A stretch of 64,000 bases of DNA from assembly GCA_019751915.1 (NCBI GenBank), contig JAIEMS010000020.1:47281-111280 (forward strand), written 5' to 3'. Origin of the DNA: Burkholderiaceae bacterium (GTDB taxonomy: Bacteria > Pseudomonadota > Gammaproteobacteria > Burkholderiales > Burkholderiaceae_C). Within the stretch, counting starts at the first letter, position 1; each line of letters begins with the position of its first letter. Below, piece by piece: positions 1-9,094 of this stretch. Both the position numbers and the translations under genes were made by a program. The notes beneath the pieces were generated by a model. It was not told where the DNA came from and searched no databases. It saw only the letters and a list, made by a program, of their open reading frames with translations.

Positions 1-517
1 TTTGCTCGCCAAGCCACATCAGGAACATGGTTCCAGCCGTCAAACTCACCACTGCAGTCATGCGGAACCCAAAACCGGGTGCCAACACCAACCCTGCGGA
101 GCTTTCCAGCGCCACAGCAATGCCCAGTGACTGGAAGACAGCCAAGCCCAGCGTGCCATAACGCGTGTATTGCGTGATTTTCCGACGCCCAGCTTCGCCT
201 TCTTTTTTCATCTGTTCGAAGGCGGGCACGGCATAGGTCATCAGCTGCATGATGATCGATGCCGAGATATACGGCATGATCCCCAGTGCAAACACCGTGA
301 AGCGAGACAACGCGCCACCCGAGAACATGTTGAACAAGTTCAGGATGCCGCCTTGTTGACCACTGAACAGCTGCTTCAGTTGGGCCGGGTCGATACCAGG
401 CACGGGGATATGTGCCCCGACACGGTATACGACCAGCGCCAGCAAGAGAAAAACCAGCCGACGACGCAAATCGCCGAATTTTCCGGTTTTTGCAATTGGA
501 GCTGTGCTAGTAGCCAC
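1..517 (-). CDS. secY: Preprotein translocase subunit SecY (partial, N-terminal part)
   Basis: SecY is the channel-forming subunit of the SecYEG inner-membrane translocon. About 172 N-terminal residues are present; the gene runs off the left edge. Reading the minus strand from a GTG at 517 gives the basic FGDLRRR start, a first membrane segment followed by the conserved HIPVPGID loop, then [20 protein letters not shown] and a second hydrophobic segment, all typical of SecY. AAGGA lies 8 bases before the GTG. It is the last visible gene of the spc operon, 24 bases after rplO, as in most proteobacteria. The start codon is inferred; the family call is secure. Confidence 0.93.
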   Translation of the reverse strand, partial: MATSTAPIAKTGKFGDLRRRLVFLLLALVVYRVGAHIPVPGIDPAQLKQLFSGQQGGILNLFNMFSGGALSRFTVFALGIMPYISASIIMQLMTYAVPAFEQMKKEGEAGRRKITQYTRYGTLGLAVFQSLGIAVALESSAGLVLAPGFGFRMTAVVSLTAGTMFLMWLGEQ

Positions 518-541
518 GGCTTTTTTCCTTCAACACCAGAA

Positions 542-973
542 TCAGGCGACGCTGCCGCCGGCAGCTTCAATCGCTGCCTTGGCACCAGCCGTAGCACCGA
601 TGCCGCTGAGTTTGACAGCCGATACGATAGCGCCCGTGTTGATGACCTTGACCACACGGGTCAATTCACCAATCAGGCCAGATTGCTTGAGCACCAGCAT
701 ATCGACTTCAGCCAAACCCAAACGGGCCAAATCTGTCAAATTAACTTCTGCGTTGAAACGCAGTGTGGTTGACTTGAAGCCACGCTTTGGCAGGCGGCGT
801 TGCAAAGGCATTTGACCGCCTTCAAAACCGACCTTGTGGTAGCCGCCCGAACGCGACTTTTGACCCTTGTGACCACGGCCAGCAGTCTTGCCCAGACCAG
901 AGCCAATACCCCGGCCCACGCGACGCTTGGCGTGCTTGGATCCGTCTGCGGGCTTGATGTTATTGAGTTCCAT
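542..973 (-). CDS. rplO: 50S ribosomal protein L15
   Basis: L15 is a late-assembling protein of the large ribosomal subunit. The 143-residue product begins [18 protein letters not shown] and has the glycine- and arginine-rich region [20 protein letters not shown], followed by the [15 protein letters not shown] segment, all diagnostic of bacterial L15. Two further possible starts lie in frame just upstream (TTG at 979, ATG at 976). The ATG at 973 fits best because GAGG ends six bases before it. It lies between rpmD and secY, the standard spc operon order. Confidence 0.97.
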   Translation of the reverse strand: MELNNIKPADGSKHAKRRVGRGIGSGLGKTAGRGHKGQKSRSGGYHKVGFEGGQMPLQRRLPKRGFKSTTLRFNAEVNLTDLARLGLAEVDMLVLKQSGLIGELTRVVKVINTGAIVSAVKLSGIGATAGAKAAIEAAGGSVA

Positions 974-983
974 CATCAACCTC

Positions 984-1166
984 TCAGAGGACTTTGACCA
1001 GATAACTGATCTTGTTGATCATGCCGCGCACTTCAGGGCTATCCTGAAGTTCGCTGACACTGTTGAGCTTGCGCAGACCCAAACCACGCACAGTGGCGCG
1101 GTGTGATTCTTTGGTACCAATCGGGCTTCGCACCAATTGAACCTTGACGGTTTGTTGTGTAGACAT
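984..1166 (-). CDS. rpmD: 50S ribosomal protein L30
   Basis: L30 is a small large-subunit protein, about 60 residues here. The product [17 protein letters not shown] continues with [15 protein letters not shown] and [16 protein letters not shown], which matches bacterial L30 over its whole length. An upstream ATG at 1175 is in frame, but the start at 1166 gives the usual family length. The stop is 10 bases before the rplO start, so the two are probably translated together. Confidence 0.96.
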   Translation of the reverse strand: MSTQQTVKVQLVRSPIGTKESHRATVRGLGLRKLNSVSELQDSPEVRGMINKISYLVKVL

Positions 1167-1183
1167 AGTGATCACAGCTCCTG

Positions 1184-1702
1184 TCAGACGAAGAGGTCTT
1201 CGACCGATTTGCCGCGCTTGGCCGCCACTGCACCGGGTGTGGTGGAGTTGGTGAGCGCATCAAACGTAGCACGAACCATGTTGTAAGGGTTGGACGAACC
1301 GTGGCTCTTGGCCACAATATCCGTCATACCCATCACTTCGAACACGGCGCGCATAGGGCCGCCAGCAATAATGCCAGTACCCTTGGGTGCTGGTGCCATC
1401 ATCACAGAGGCGGCACCATGGTGGCCCGTCACTTGGTGGTGAATGGTACCGTTCTTGAGCGAGACCTTGACCATGTTGCGACGGGCTTCTTCCATGGCTT
1501 TTTGCACCGCTGCCGGTACTTCCTTGGATTTGCCCTTGCCCATGCCAACGCGGCCATCGCCATCACCGACCACGGTCAGCGCAGCAAAGCCCAGGATGCG
1601 ACCACCCTTAACGACTTTGGTGACGCGGTTGACCGCGATCATTTTTTCGCGCATTCCGTCGTCGCGGCCTTCGTCTTGCACTCGGGGTTGAAATTTAGCC
1701 AT
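1184..1702 (-). CDS. rpsE: 30S ribosomal protein S5
   Basis: S5 is a small-subunit protein needed for decoding accuracy; mutations in the family affect spectinomycin response and ribosomal ambiguity. The 172-residue product has the double-stranded RNA-binding N-terminal domain ([20 protein letters not shown], about residues 17-36) and the C-terminal domain with the [19 protein letters not shown] segment. Length and sequence are normal for the family. It lies between rplR and rpmD in the spc operon. Confidence 0.97.
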   Translation of the reverse strand: MAKFQPRVQDEGRDDGMREKMIAVNRVTKVVKGGRILGFAALTVVGDGDGRVGMGKGKSKEVPAAVQKAMEEARRNMVKVSLKNGTIHHQVTGHHGAASVMMAPAPKGTGIIAGGPMRAVFEVMGMTDIVAKSHGSSNPYNMVRATFDALTNSTTPGAVAAKRGKSVEDLFV

Positions 1703-1719
1703 TTTGTATTCCGTTCCGC

Positions 1720-2085
1720 TTAGAACTGCAGACCTGCTTCACGGGCAGCGTCGGCCAGAGCCTTGACGCGACCGTGGTAGGCAAAACCTGCGCGATCAAA
1801 TGCAACTTTCTCGACGCCCGCTGCCTTGGCTTTTTCGGCAATGCGCTTGCCAATAGCCTGTGCTGCTGCTGCGTTGCCGCCTTTGCCGGAGCCGCCCAGC
1901 GTGCTGCGAACTTCGGCTTCCGCCGTCGAAGCACTTGCCAGCACCTTGGTGCCGTCGCCGGAAATTACCGTAGCGTAAATATGGAGGTTCGTGCGGTTCA
2001 CCGTCAGACGCGCAATGCCTTGTTGGGCAATACGGATGCGGGTTTGACGGGCCCGACGAAGACGCTGCTCTTTCTTGGTCAACAT
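1720..2085 (-). CDS. rplR: 50S ribosomal protein L18
   Basis: L18 binds 5S rRNA in the central protuberance of the large subunit. The 121-residue product opens with [20 protein letters not shown] and contains [16 protein letters not shown] and the C-terminal [26 protein letters not shown], the family signature. AAGGAG precedes the ATG by 7 bases and overlaps the stop codon of rplF, which points to translational coupling. Confidence 0.97.
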   Translation of the reverse strand: MLTKKEQRLRRARQTRIRIAQQGIARLTVNRTNLHIYATVISGDGTKVLASASTAEAEVRSTLGGSGKGGNAAAAQAIGKRIAEKAKAAGVEKVAFDRAGFAYHGRVKALADAAREAGLQF

Positions 2086-2096
2086 GTTGCAGCTCC

Positions 2097-2630
2097 TTAT
2101 TTCTTCTTGGTCTCTTTGATCGTGATCTTTTCACCCGTATAACGGATGCCCTTGCCCTTGTAAGGCTCAGGCGGGCGAATAGCACGGATCTCAGCAGCGA
2201 TCTGACCAACCACTTGGCGGTTGGCACCCTTGATCACGATTTCAGTAGGCGTTGGCGTGGCCACAGTAACGCCTGCGGGCATTACCTTGTTGACCGGATG
2301 CGAGAAGCCTACCGACAGATTCAGGTTGGCACCGCTGGCTTGGGCTTTGAAACCCACACCAACCAGTGTCAGCTTCTTTTCAAAACCTGCGCTGACACCT
2401 TGCACCATGTTGTTGACCAATTGGCGGATAGTTCCGCTCATTGCATTGGCTTCACGGGAGGCATCGACCGGCTCGAAAGAGAGCTTGCCGTCGTTGCTGG
2501 ACATCTTGACCAGCACATTTTGCGCCATCAACAACGTGCCACCAGCGCCTTTAACGCTGATTTGGTTGTCTTGGATCGACACATCCACGCCTGCGGGGAT
2601 GGTGACCGGCATTTTTGCTACACGGGACAT
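2097..2630 (-). CDS. rplF: 50S ribosomal protein L6
   Basis: L6 is a two-domain large-subunit protein near the sarcin-ricin loop. The 177-residue product begins [17 protein letters not shown], carries an internal repeat of the L6 fold, and ends with the conserved [15 protein letters not shown] motif and a lysine-rich tail (KETKKK). GAGGAG precedes the start by about 8 bases. It stands between rpsH and rplR as expected. Confidence 0.97.
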   Translation of the reverse strand: MSRVAKMPVTIPAGVDVSIQDNQISVKGAGGTLLMAQNVLVKMSSNDGKLSFEPVDASREANAMSGTIRQLVNNMVQGVSAGFEKKLTLVGVGFKAQASGANLNLSVGFSHPVNKVMPAGVTVATPTPTEIVIKGANRQVVGQIAAEIRAIRPPEPYKGKGIRYTGEKITIKETKKK

Positions 2631-2655
2631 TTCAGTTTCTCCTCAATGCCACGGC

Positions 2656-3051
2656 TTAAGCGACATAGCACAGCACTTCGCCACCGACACCGGTAGCGCG
2701 TGCTTTGCGATCGGTCATCACGCCCTTGGGGGTCGTGACAATAGCCACACCCAGACCATTCATGACCTGTGGAATAGCATCGCGGCCTTTGTACACACGC
2801 AGGCCGGGGCGGCTTACGCGCTCGATGCGCTCGATGACCGGGCGACCGGCGTAGTACTTCAGGGTGATTTGGAGTTCGGATTTGCCGGATTCGCTCTTGA
2901 CCTCGAAACCGTCAATGTAGCCCTCGTCCTTCAGCACTTGGGTAATGGCGATCTTCACTTTGGAAGAAGGCACACTCACCGTGGCTTTAGAAACCATTTG
3001 GGCATTGCGGATGCGGGTCAGCAAGTCAGCGATGGGATCACTCATGCTCAT
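2656..3051 (-). CDS. rpsH: 30S ribosomal protein S8
   Basis: S8 binds 16S rRNA helix 21 and, in E. coli, represses its own operon by binding the rplX-rplE mRNA. The 131-residue product begins [19 protein letters not shown] and ends with the [19 protein letters not shown] segment seen in all bacterial S8 proteins. The frame stays open upstream to 3189, but that extension is not S8-like. GGAGAG is correctly spaced for the ATG at 3051; an ATG at 3045 is a second possibility. Confidence 0.96.
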   Translation of the reverse strand: MSMSDPIADLLTRIRNAQMVSKATVSVPSSKVKIAITQVLKDEGYIDGFEVKSESGKSELQITLKYYAGRPVIERIERVSRPGLRVYKGRDAIPQVMNGLGVAIVTTPKGVMTDRKARATGVGGEVLCYVA

Positions 3052-3071
3052 GTTGTATCTCTCCTGCCTGC

Positions 3072-3377
3072 TTACCAGCTGGCCTTGGTGACACCGGGGA
3101 TGTCGCCTGCAAAAGCCAGTTCGCGGATCTTGGCGCGGGCCAAGCCGAATTGACGGAAAGTACCGCGTGGACGACCGGTGATTTCGCAACGGTTACGCTG
3201 GCGCGTCGGGTTGGCGTTGCGTGGGAGCTTTTGCAGACCCAAACGGGCTGCTTCACGCTCTTCATCGCTACGCTTGGCGTCGGATGCGACGGCCTTCAGT
3301 TCGGCGTACTTCACTGCATACTTGGCAGCGAGTTTTTCGCGCTTGAGTTCGCGCTGGATCAAAGCTTGTTTTGCCAT
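3072..3377 (-). CDS. rpsN: 30S ribosomal protein S14
   Basis: S14 is a small-subunit protein of the head domain. The 101-residue product starts [20 protein letters not shown] and contains [21 protein letters not shown] near the C-terminus. It is the long, zinc-free (C-minus) form: the CxxC pairs of the short zinc-binding type are absent. The open frame continues upstream to 3431, but the family start is the ATG at 3377. Confidence 0.97.
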   Translation of the reverse strand: MAKQALIQRELKREKLAAKYAVKYAELKAVASDAKRSDEEREAARLGLQKLPRNANPTRQRNRCEITGRPRGTFRQFGLARAKIRELAFAGDIPGVTKASW

Positions 3378-3385
3378 ACGCTGCC

Positions 3386-3925
3386 TCAGTTCTTGAAGGG
3401 GAAGCGGAAACCGGTGAGCAGTGCCTTGCACTCTTCATCGGAGGTCGCCGTCGTGGTGATGCTGATATTGAGACCGCGCAAGGCATCGACCTTGTCGTAT
3501 TCAATTTCAGGGAAAATGATTTGTTCTTTAACGCCGACGTTGTAGTTACCACGGCCGTCAAAGGCACGACCGGAGATACCCCGGAAGTCGCGCACGCGGG
3601 GCAGTGCCACGGTGACAAAACGGTCGAGGAACTCATACATCTGCACACCGCGCAGTGTAACCATGCAACCAATGGCTTGGCCTTCGCGGATTTTGAAACC
3701 AGCGATAGCTTTCTTGGCCTTGGTGACGACGGGCTTTTGACCAGCAATCTTGGTCAAGTCGGCCACGGCGTTGTCCATGACTTTCTTGTCGGCGACAGCT
3801 TCGCTCACACCCATGTTGAGTGTGATCTTGGTCAGACGCGGAACCTGCATGGGCGAGGTGTAGCCGAACTGTTTCATCAGTTCGGGGGCGATCTTTTCGC
3901 GGTAGTGTTGTTGGAGTCGTGCCAT
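3386..3925 (-). CDS. rplE: 50S ribosomal protein L5
   Basis: L5 binds 5S rRNA and contacts the P-site tRNA. The 179-residue product shows the family landmarks: [19 protein letters not shown] near residue 25, [38 protein letters not shown] and the C-terminal [23 protein letters not shown] lies about 7 bases before the ATG. It is followed 8 bases later by rpsN. Confidence 0.97.
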   Translation of the reverse strand: MARLQQHYREKIAPELMKQFGYTSPMQVPRLTKITLNMGVSEAVADKKVMDNAVADLTKIAGQKPVVTKAKKAIAGFKIREGQAIGCMVTLRGVQMYEFLDRFVTVALPRVRDFRGISGRAFDGRGNYNVGVKEQIIFPEIEYDKVDALRGLNISITTTATSDEECKALLTGFRFPFKN

Positions 3926-3935
3926 GTTTTACCCC

Positions 3936-4256
3936 TTAGGCCGTCTTGATTTCAGCGCCGCTGGACTTGAACACGCGCACGTGTTTGCCGTCTGCTTGCA
4001 GCTTGATGCCAACGCGGTCAGCCTTGCCTGTGGCGGCATTGAAAATGGCCACATTGGACTGATGGATAGGCATGGCTTTTTCCAGAATGCCGCCAGTCGT
4101 ACCCTTCATGGGGTTTGGCTTGACGTGCTTCTTGACCATATTGATGCCATCTACCACCAGGTAGGAGTCATCGCTGCGCAGCGACACTGTGCCGCGCTTG
4201 CCCTTGTCGCGCCCTGCGAGTACGACGACTTCGTCGCCCTTGCGAATCTTGTTCAT
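3936..4256 (-). CDS. rplX: 50S ribosomal protein L24
   Basis: L24 is an assembly-initiating protein of the large subunit with a KOW motif. The 106-residue product begins [20 protein letters not shown], which is the KOW motif itself, and continues with [25 protein letters not shown] is about 7 bases upstream. It stands between rplN and rplE, the conserved order. Confidence 0.97.
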   Translation of the reverse strand: MNKIRKGDEVVVLAGRDKGKRGTVSLRSDDSYLVVDGINMVKKHVKPNPMKGTTGGILEKAMPIHQSNVAIFNAATGKADRVGIKLQADGKHVRVFKSSGAEIKTA

Positions 4257-4266
4257 CGCGTCGTCC

Positions 4267-4635
4267 TTAGAGAACTTCAGGAGCCAGAGACACGATCTTC
4301 ATGAACTTCTCGGTACGCAGTTCACGCGTCACGGGCCCGAAGATGCGGGTGCCAATAGGCTCCAGCTTTGCATTAAGCAACACTGCTGCGTTGCCATCGA
4401 ATTTGACGAGCGAGCCATCACCACGGCGAATGCCCTTGGCTGTACGGACGACCACTGCGCTGTAAACCTCGCCTTTTTTGACGCGGCCACGCGGAGCAGC
4501 TTCCTTGATGCTCACCTTGATGATGTCGCCAACACTGGCATAGCGACGCCGTGAACCACCCAGCACCTTGATGCACAGGACGGACTTGGCGCCGGTATTG
4601 TCGGCAACGTCTAACCGGGTTTCTGTTTGGATCAT
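4267..4635 (-). CDS. rplN: 50S ribosomal protein L14
   Basis: L14 lies at the subunit interface of the large subunit. The 122-residue product begins [19 protein letters not shown], has [21 protein letters not shown], and ends [18 protein letters not shown], the standard bacterial L14 pattern. An 11-codon upstream extension in frame (to 4668) is not conserved. It is the first gene of the visible operon: no rpsQ precedes it, and the opposite-strand proC starts 337 bases upstream, so this gene probably follows the promoter at 4797-4825. Confidence 0.97.
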   Translation of the reverse strand: MIQTETRLDVADNTGAKSVLCIKVLGGSRRRYASVGDIIKVSIKEAAPRGRVKKGEVYSAVVVRTAKGIRRGDGSLVKFDGNAAVLLNAKLEPIGTRIFGPVTRELRTEKFMKIVSLAPEVL

Positions 4636-4769
4636 TTCAATATTCCCAACTTGCACCAACAAGGTCAACCAGCCCCAGAGAAACTCTCAAGCGCTGCCAA
4701 CCAGCCAGTCAGTCTTGGGCCCGTCGTCCGCGCTGCAAACCATTTGCAACGCTTCTTGTGGGGCAGAAA

Positions 4770-4790
4770 CTTCGCTTTTTGACAGCGAAG
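4770..4790 (-). promoter_or_regulatory. Small hairpin at the start of the rplN leader
   Basis: CTTCGC (4770-4775) and GCGAAG (4785-4790) form a perfect 6-bp inverted repeat with a 9-base loop. It lies just after the predicted -10 box, so on the minus strand it would fold at or near the 5' end of the spc operon transcript. A role in transcript stability or feedback control is only a guess. Confidence 0.35.
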
Positions 4791-4796
4791 CCCGCT

Positions 4797-4825
4797 ATTC
4801 TTTCAAAATACTGTCCGCTTGTCAA
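4797..4825 (-). promoter_or_regulatory. Sigma-70-type promoter candidate for the rplN operon
   Basis: On the minus strand, TTGACA at 4825-4820 is a perfect -35 hexamer. It is followed after exactly 17 bases by AAGAAT at 4802-4797, which matches TATAAT at four of six positions. Transcription would start near 4790 and give a leader of about 155 bases. The rest of the 4636-4972 gap also contains CCTC(TGAA)GAGG-like and CCCC-GGGG short palindromes on the proC side, and no gene that I can see. Confidence 0.55.
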
Positions 4826-4972
4826 CGGCCAGACACCTGAAAAGGTGTTGTTTTTGCCCATGTTTCAATTCATACCTCTGAAAGAGGCTGTTTTGGAGGG
4901 GCCTAACGCCTCTCGCAGGGCAATTTTATTCCCCTGAAGCGGGGGTTTTCACACCGGAGTTCGTTTTACACC

Positions 4973-5827
4973 ATGACCCAACCCAACACATCTGACGCAA
5001 GTACTTTTTCAGGCTCCGGCCACACCATTGCTTTTATCGGTGGTGGCAATATGGCCAGCGCCATCATCGGCGGCTTGGTGCGCCAAGGTCTGCCACCGGC
5101 CCAGATCGAGGTGGTCGAGCCTTGGGCCGATGCCCGGGCAGCGTTGCTGGAGCAGTTTGGCATCAGCGCCCAACCCCAGAGCGGGGCACAACTCGCCCGT
5201 GCTTCTCTGGTCGTCTGGGCCATCAAGCCGCAGACGTTCAAAGAGGCAGCGCAACAAACGGCCCCCCATACCGCCGCCGCACTGCACCTGAGCGTGGCCG
5301 CTGGCATTCGCAGCAGCAGCATCGCCCAGTGGTTGGGCAGCGAACGCATCGTGCGCGCCATGCCCAACACCCCAGCCCTCATCGGCAAGGGCATGACGGC
5401 CCTGTATGCGCGCCCGAGCGTCCATACCGCCGAGCGCCAGTGGATTGAGCAGGTGATTGCCTCCACCGGCGAGCAGCTCTGGGTGGCCGAGGAAGCCCAG
5501 CTTGATGCGGTCACAGCGCTGTCTGGCTCTGGCCCAGCGTATGTGTTCTTCTTCTTGGAAGCGATGACCAAAGCCGGTGTCGAGATGGGCTTGCCACCCG
5601 CGCAGGCGCACCAGTTGGCGGTGAACACCTTTGTCGGTGCTTCGGAGCTGGCCCGGCGCTCGCCGGAGTCGCCTGCGGTGCTGCGCGAGCGCGTGACCTC
5701 GAAAGGGGGCACGACCTATGCGGCGTTGCAGTCGCTGGAGCACAACGGCGTTGGCGGGCACTTCATTCAGGCGCTGCGCGCCGCCCAAGAGCGGGCGCAC
5801 GAGCTGGGCGACGAGTTTGGCGGTTAG
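4973..5827 (+). CDS. proC: Pyrroline-5-carboxylate reductase
   Basis: ProC catalyses the last step of proline synthesis, NAD(P)H-dependent reduction of pyrroline-5-carboxylate, in the cytoplasm. The 284-residue product has the Rossmann motif AFIGGGNMASAII at about residues 20-32, the RAMPNTPALIGKG segment, ALSGSGPAYVFFF near residue 183, and the C-terminal signature RVTSKGGTTYAALQSL. Length is normal. GGAG lies 13 bases before the ATG, rather far. It is divergent from the ribosomal operon and convergent with ubiA. Confidence 0.96.
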   Translation: MTQPNTSDASTFSGSGHTIAFIGGGNMASAIIGGLVRQGLPPAQIEVVEPWADARAALLEQFGISAQPQSGAQLARASLVVWAIKPQTFKEAAQQTAPHTAAALHLSVAAGIRSSSIAQWLGSERIVRAMPNTPALIGKGMTALYARPSVHTAERQWIEQVIASTGEQLWVAEEAQLDAVTALSGSGPAYVFFFLEAMTKAGVEMGLPPAQAHQLAVNTFVGASELARRSPESPAVLRERVTSKGGTTYAALQSLEHNGVGGHFIQALRAAQERAHELGDEFGG

Positions 5828-5840
5828 TTCAACGCTTTAT

Positions 5841-5900
5841 GGAGTCAAATGGGCACATAGCCCTTGATAGGCAACGACTAATAGCTATTAAATCAATAGC
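5841..5900. repeat. Dispersed Comamonadaceae-type repeat, copy 1
   Basis: Between proC and ubiA, GGAGTCAAATGGGC is followed by TAGCCCTT and by the palindrome GCTATTaaatcAATAGC (5884-5900). The same elements recur at seven other places in this window. With no long T-run it is a weak terminator at best. Confidence 0.6.
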
Positions 5901-5911
5901 AACTATCGTGT

Positions 5912-6784
5912 TTATCCTCGTACCAGCAGGCTGGCGGCAATGCCGACAAACAGCGTCATACCCAACCAATGGTTGACGCGAAACGCCCGAAAGCAGCCCT
6001 CGCGGCTGCGCTGGTGGATGAGGCTCCAGTGCCATGCGACCTGCCCAAGCGCCAATGCCAACGCTATGCAAAAGATAGCACCCAATGCAATGGGTAAAAG
6101 GGCTACAACCCAAAAACCCAAGAAAAGCAAATAAAACGACACAATCGCCGCCACATCCCAGCGCCCGAGGGTGATGGCCGAGGTTTTCATGCCGATTTTC
6201 AAATCGTCGTCACGGTCAACCATGGCGTATTCGGTATCGTAGGCCAGCACCCAAAACAGGTTGCCCAGCCACAGCAGCCACGCCATCGGCGGCACACTGC
6301 CTTGCACCGCCGCAAACGCAATCAGGATGCCAAAGTTAAACGCCACGCCCAGCACCGCCTGCGGCATGGCGATGTGGCGCTTGGCAAAGGGGTAGGCCAT
6401 CGTCACCAACAAGGCCGGAACTGACCACAATACCGCCGACACATTGGTGCTCAATACCAACGCCAATGCCAAAAGCGCCAGCACCGCACCGACGGTGAGG
6501 GCCTCGCGCACCGACACTTGCCCGGTGGTGATGGGCCGCTGCGCGGTGCGCTTGACGTGGCGATCAAAGTGGCGGTCGGCCACATCGTTGATGCAGCATC
6601 CGGCGCTGCGCATCAAGATGGTGCCCAGCACAAACACTGCCAGCAAATGCCAGCCCGGAAACCCACCCGCTGCCACCCACAGCGCGGCCAACGTCGGCCA
6701 CAGCAGCACCAGCCAGCCCGCAGGCCGATCCCAGCGAATCAAATCAAGGTACAAAGCCCAACGGCTGCGCGGCACAGAAGACAT
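5912..6784 (-). CDS. ubiA: 4-hydroxybenzoate octaprenyltransferase
   Basis: UbiA attaches the polyprenyl tail to 4-hydroxybenzoate in ubiquinone synthesis, within the inner membrane. The product is very hydrophobic, with about eight to nine predicted membrane segments. It has both aspartate-rich prenyltransferase motifs: NDVADRHFD at about residues 66-74 and [12 protein letters not shown] at about 183-194. Starting at the ATG at 6784 gives 290 residues, the E. coli UbiA length. A TTG at 6847 would add 21 residues, and no ribosome site clearly favours either start. Confidence 0.95.
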   Translation of the reverse strand: MSSVPRSRWALYLDLIRWDRPAGWLVLLWPTLAALWVAAGGFPGWHLLAVFVLGTILMRSAGCCINDVADRHFDRHVKRTAQRPITTGQVSVREALTVGAVLALLALALVLSTNVSAVLWSVPALLVTMAYPFAKRHIAMPQAVLGVAFNFGILIAFAAVQGSVPPMAWLLWLGNLFWVLAYDTEYAMVDRDDDLKIGMKTSAITLGRWDVAAIVSFYLLFLGFWVVALLPIALGAIFCIALALALGQVAWHWSLIHQRSREGCFRAFRVNHWLGMTLFVGIAASLLVRG

Positions 6785-6850
6785 GAGAGAAAAAAAGATG
6801 GCCCCCGCAGCCGCTCCACACAGGGCTAAAGGGGATTTTGAGAACAAAAC

Positions 6851-6900
6851 AGGACTCTAGCGCTGACTCAGCAAGCGCAGAAAGCTCCTGAAATCATAGC
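6851..6900. repeat. Dispersed repeat, copy 2
   Basis: The sequence GACTCTAGCGCTGACTCAGC then AAGCGC...AAGCTCCTGAAATCATAGC matches the other copies at the CTCTAGCGCT core, the AAGCGC half and the trailing ATAGC. It fills the short gap between ubiA and the CYTH/CHAD gene. Confidence 0.5.
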
Positions 6901-6902
6901 AA

Positions 6903-8465
6903 TCATGCGGACGCAGCAGGCGCTAGAGTCAAAACTTGGGCATGGCCCACCGCCACACCGCGCAAAAACTCCACCAACGGTGCCGGTGCGCCCAACTGGG
7001 CTGCCAGCACACTGGCCTGTGCCAAATCACGGGCGGTACCCAAACGCTCCTGCCACTGTCCGGCAGCCGTGTGGCTGCGTTGCAAGCGCCCCGGCAGCAG
7101 CACGGCCAGCACTTCGGTGCTGTAGCGCAGACGCTTGGCGAGAATACGGGCACGGTGCAGCGTACCCATATCGACATCGGCACGGGCAGCCTCATGGAGC
7201 GCCACCTCCAAACGATCGGCCAGCCGCTGGGTACGCCCGCGCACCCAACGCTGGGCCGGGCGCTTGCGGGCCGATGCCTGCAACTGCACCTGCGGCGGGG
7301 GTGCGGCCAACGGGCCATCGAGGGTTTCGAGCCAATGGGTCAACGCCAGCAGCGCTTGACCGACCGCAGGCTGGGCCAAAGCTTGGCGCACTGCCACGCG
7401 CTCACGTTGGGTCGCTTGGGCCAGTAATGCTTGCAGCGCCTGCCAATGCTGGGCGCGGGCTGCATCGCCCTGCACGTACAGATCGGCCCATGCGGGCAGC
7501 GTCTGGGTCAAGGCCACATCCAGATCACGCAAAGCACCCATGCGCTCCAACAGCGGCTTGAGTGCCTGCCCATCGGGTAAAGGCAAATGGGCCAGCGCCG
7601 GACGCAGCAAACGCCACAGACTGCGAAAGCGCCGCCAGCCCACACGCGCTTGGTGTACCAACTCCGGGTCGTCGGCATTTTGCAGATGGTGCAAATTGGC
7701 CGTGAACTGTAAAAACATCTCGCCCAAAGCACGCCGGGCAATCGCTGCCACTGTCCAGCGCCGCGACAACTGCGGCGGGTGCGCGCGCACCGCACTGGGT
7801 GCCGTGGCTTGCAACAAAGCGTAGCCACGCTGGGCTTTGCTGGCGGCCAACGGCAACACCGCCACGCTGCGCGCCAGCCGCTGGGCCAACGCAAACAAAG
7901 CAGAGGGCGGGCCGGCCAACAACTCCAGTTCTAACTCGCACACCGGGGTACTGCGGCCATCGGCGCTGATGGTGCCTACATCAAGGGCCACTTCGATAGC
8001 GCTGCCATCGCGCTGCTTGACGTGCCACGTAATGCGTTCAAAATCGGTGACAAAACAGGGCTGCAACTTGGCCGATACCGCGCCGCCCCGGTCCATCTGC
8101 GGCCAAGGCGAATCGTGCAGCGATTCCAACGCCAACGCGGGGCCGGGCACAGGCATTTCCCACTCGCCGCGCTGGCTCAGTGCCGAATCGCTGTGACCTG
8201 CTGTTTTGAGCGTTTGCAGCCACTGTGGCTGCTCTGGCGGGCCGACACGGCGCAAGCGCAGCGCTGCACGCTGGCTGCGCAGCGCTTGCTCGGGGGTATC
8301 GTAATAAACACTGTAGACCTGCTGGCGCACCGCCTTGCGCCGTGCCAAGGCCGGAGCCTTGACCACGCGCTCGACCCAATCTGCCATGTCTGCTGGGTCG
8401 GCTACGGGCAGCGCCAGCTTGATTTCGATCTCGATAAAAGTGGCAGAAGGGGCTGTGGCCTGCAT
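6903..8465 (-). CDS. CYTH and CHAD domain-containing protein
   Basis: The 520-residue product has an N-terminal CYTH (triphosphate tunnel metalloenzyme) domain at about residues 8-205, opening with the hallmark EIEIKLALP (ExExK) and showing YYDTPEQALR and LRLRRVG. A CHAD domain follows at about 230-505, rich in histidine and arginine (LVHQARVGWRRFRSLWRLLRP, LHRARILAKRLRYSTEVL). CYTH proteins of this type hydrolyse triphosphates; CHAD domains bind polyphosphate. A role in inorganic (poly)phosphate metabolism is therefore likely, but the substrate is not known. TGGAG stands 8 bases before the ATG at 8465, which is preferred to the frame extension to 8528. Confidence 0.9.
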   Translation of the reverse strand: MQATAPSATFIEIEIKLALPVADPADMADWVERVVKAPALARRKAVRQQVYSVYYDTPEQALRSQRAALRLRRVGPPEQPQWLQTLKTAGHSDSALSQRGEWEMPVPGPALALESLHDSPWPQMDRGGAVSAKLQPCFVTDFERITWHVKQRDGSAIEVALDVGTISADGRSTPVCELELELLAGPPSALFALAQRLARSVAVLPLAASKAQRGYALLQATAPSAVRAHPPQLSRRWTVAAIARRALGEMFLQFTANLHHLQNADDPELVHQARVGWRRFRSLWRLLRPALAHLPLPDGQALKPLLERMGALRDLDVALTQTLPAWADLYVQGDAARAQHWQALQALLAQATQRERVAVRQALAQPAVGQALLALTHWLETLDGPLAAPPPQVQLQASARKRPAQRWVRGRTQRLADRLEVALHEAARADVDMGTLHRARILAKRLRYSTEVLAVLLPGRLQRSHTAAGQWQERLGTARDLAQASVLAAQLGAPAPLVEFLRGVAVGHAQVLTLAPAASA

Positions 8466-8484
8466 GGTCTGGCTCCAGTAAAAG

Positions 8485-8985
8485 TTAGTCTTCGAGCAAC
8501 GAGCGCAGCATCCACGCCGTTTGTTCATGCACCGTCAGGCGCTGGGTGAGCAAATCGGCAGTCGGCTGGTCATTGGCTTTGTCGGCCATCGGGAACAAAT
8601 CGCGCGCAGTTCGGGCCACCGCCTCATGGCCTTGCACCAACACACGCACCATCTCCAGCGCCTTCGGGGGTTTGGCCGGAGCATCGGGCAAGCTGGTCAG
8701 TTTGCCAAACTCAGCGTAAGAGCCCGGTGCCACATGGCCCAGCGCGCGCACCCGCTCGGCAATGGGATCGACAGCGTTCCACAGCTCGGTGTACTGCACC
8801 ATAAACATCGCGTGCAACGCATTGAACATCGGCCCGGTGACGTTCCAATGAAAATTGTGCGTGGTCAGGTACAGGGTATAGGTATCGGCCAGCAGGTGCG
8901 ATAAACCTTGGGCAATGGCCGCGCGGTCTTTGTCACTGATACCAATATGGATGCCGGTGGCGGCAGTTTTGGAAGATTTGCTCAT
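8485..8985 (-). CDS. dps: Dps family ferritin-like DNA-protection protein
   Basis: Dps forms dodecamers that store iron, remove hydrogen peroxide and coat DNA in stress. The 166-residue product contains the family core [17 protein letters not shown] (about residues 42-58). Ferroxidase ligands are probably His46, Asp73 and Glu77 in [17 protein letters not shown] lies 7 bases before the ATG at 8985; an upstream open extension to 9303 has no Dps similarity. It lies directly downstream of oxyR on the same strand, consistent with peroxide control. Confidence 0.95.
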   Translation of the reverse strand: MSKSSKTAATGIHIGISDKDRAAIAQGLSHLLADTYTLYLTTHNFHWNVTGPMFNALHAMFMVQYTELWNAVDPIAERVRALGHVAPGSYAEFGKLTSLPDAPAKPPKALEMVRVLVQGHEAVARTARDLFPMADKANDQPTADLLTQRLTVHEQTAWMLRSLLED

Positions 8986-9094
8986 CGTCTCGTCTCCTGA
9001 TGGTGGTGTGAAACAGCCCAGCCCGTAGGCTGGCAACCACTGTAGCGCAGTCCTATGGCACTGTGTAGCGCCCAAACCCGCGAATACGCCGCAC

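Noticed and set aside
170..772. Plus-strand open frame over secY and rplO
   Set aside because: It is antisense to conserved ribosomal and translocase genes and has no recognisable protein family.
2221..3153. 310-codon plus-strand frame over rplF and rpsH
   Set aside because: Antisense to two well-supported ribosomal proteins; low-complexity translation without family features.
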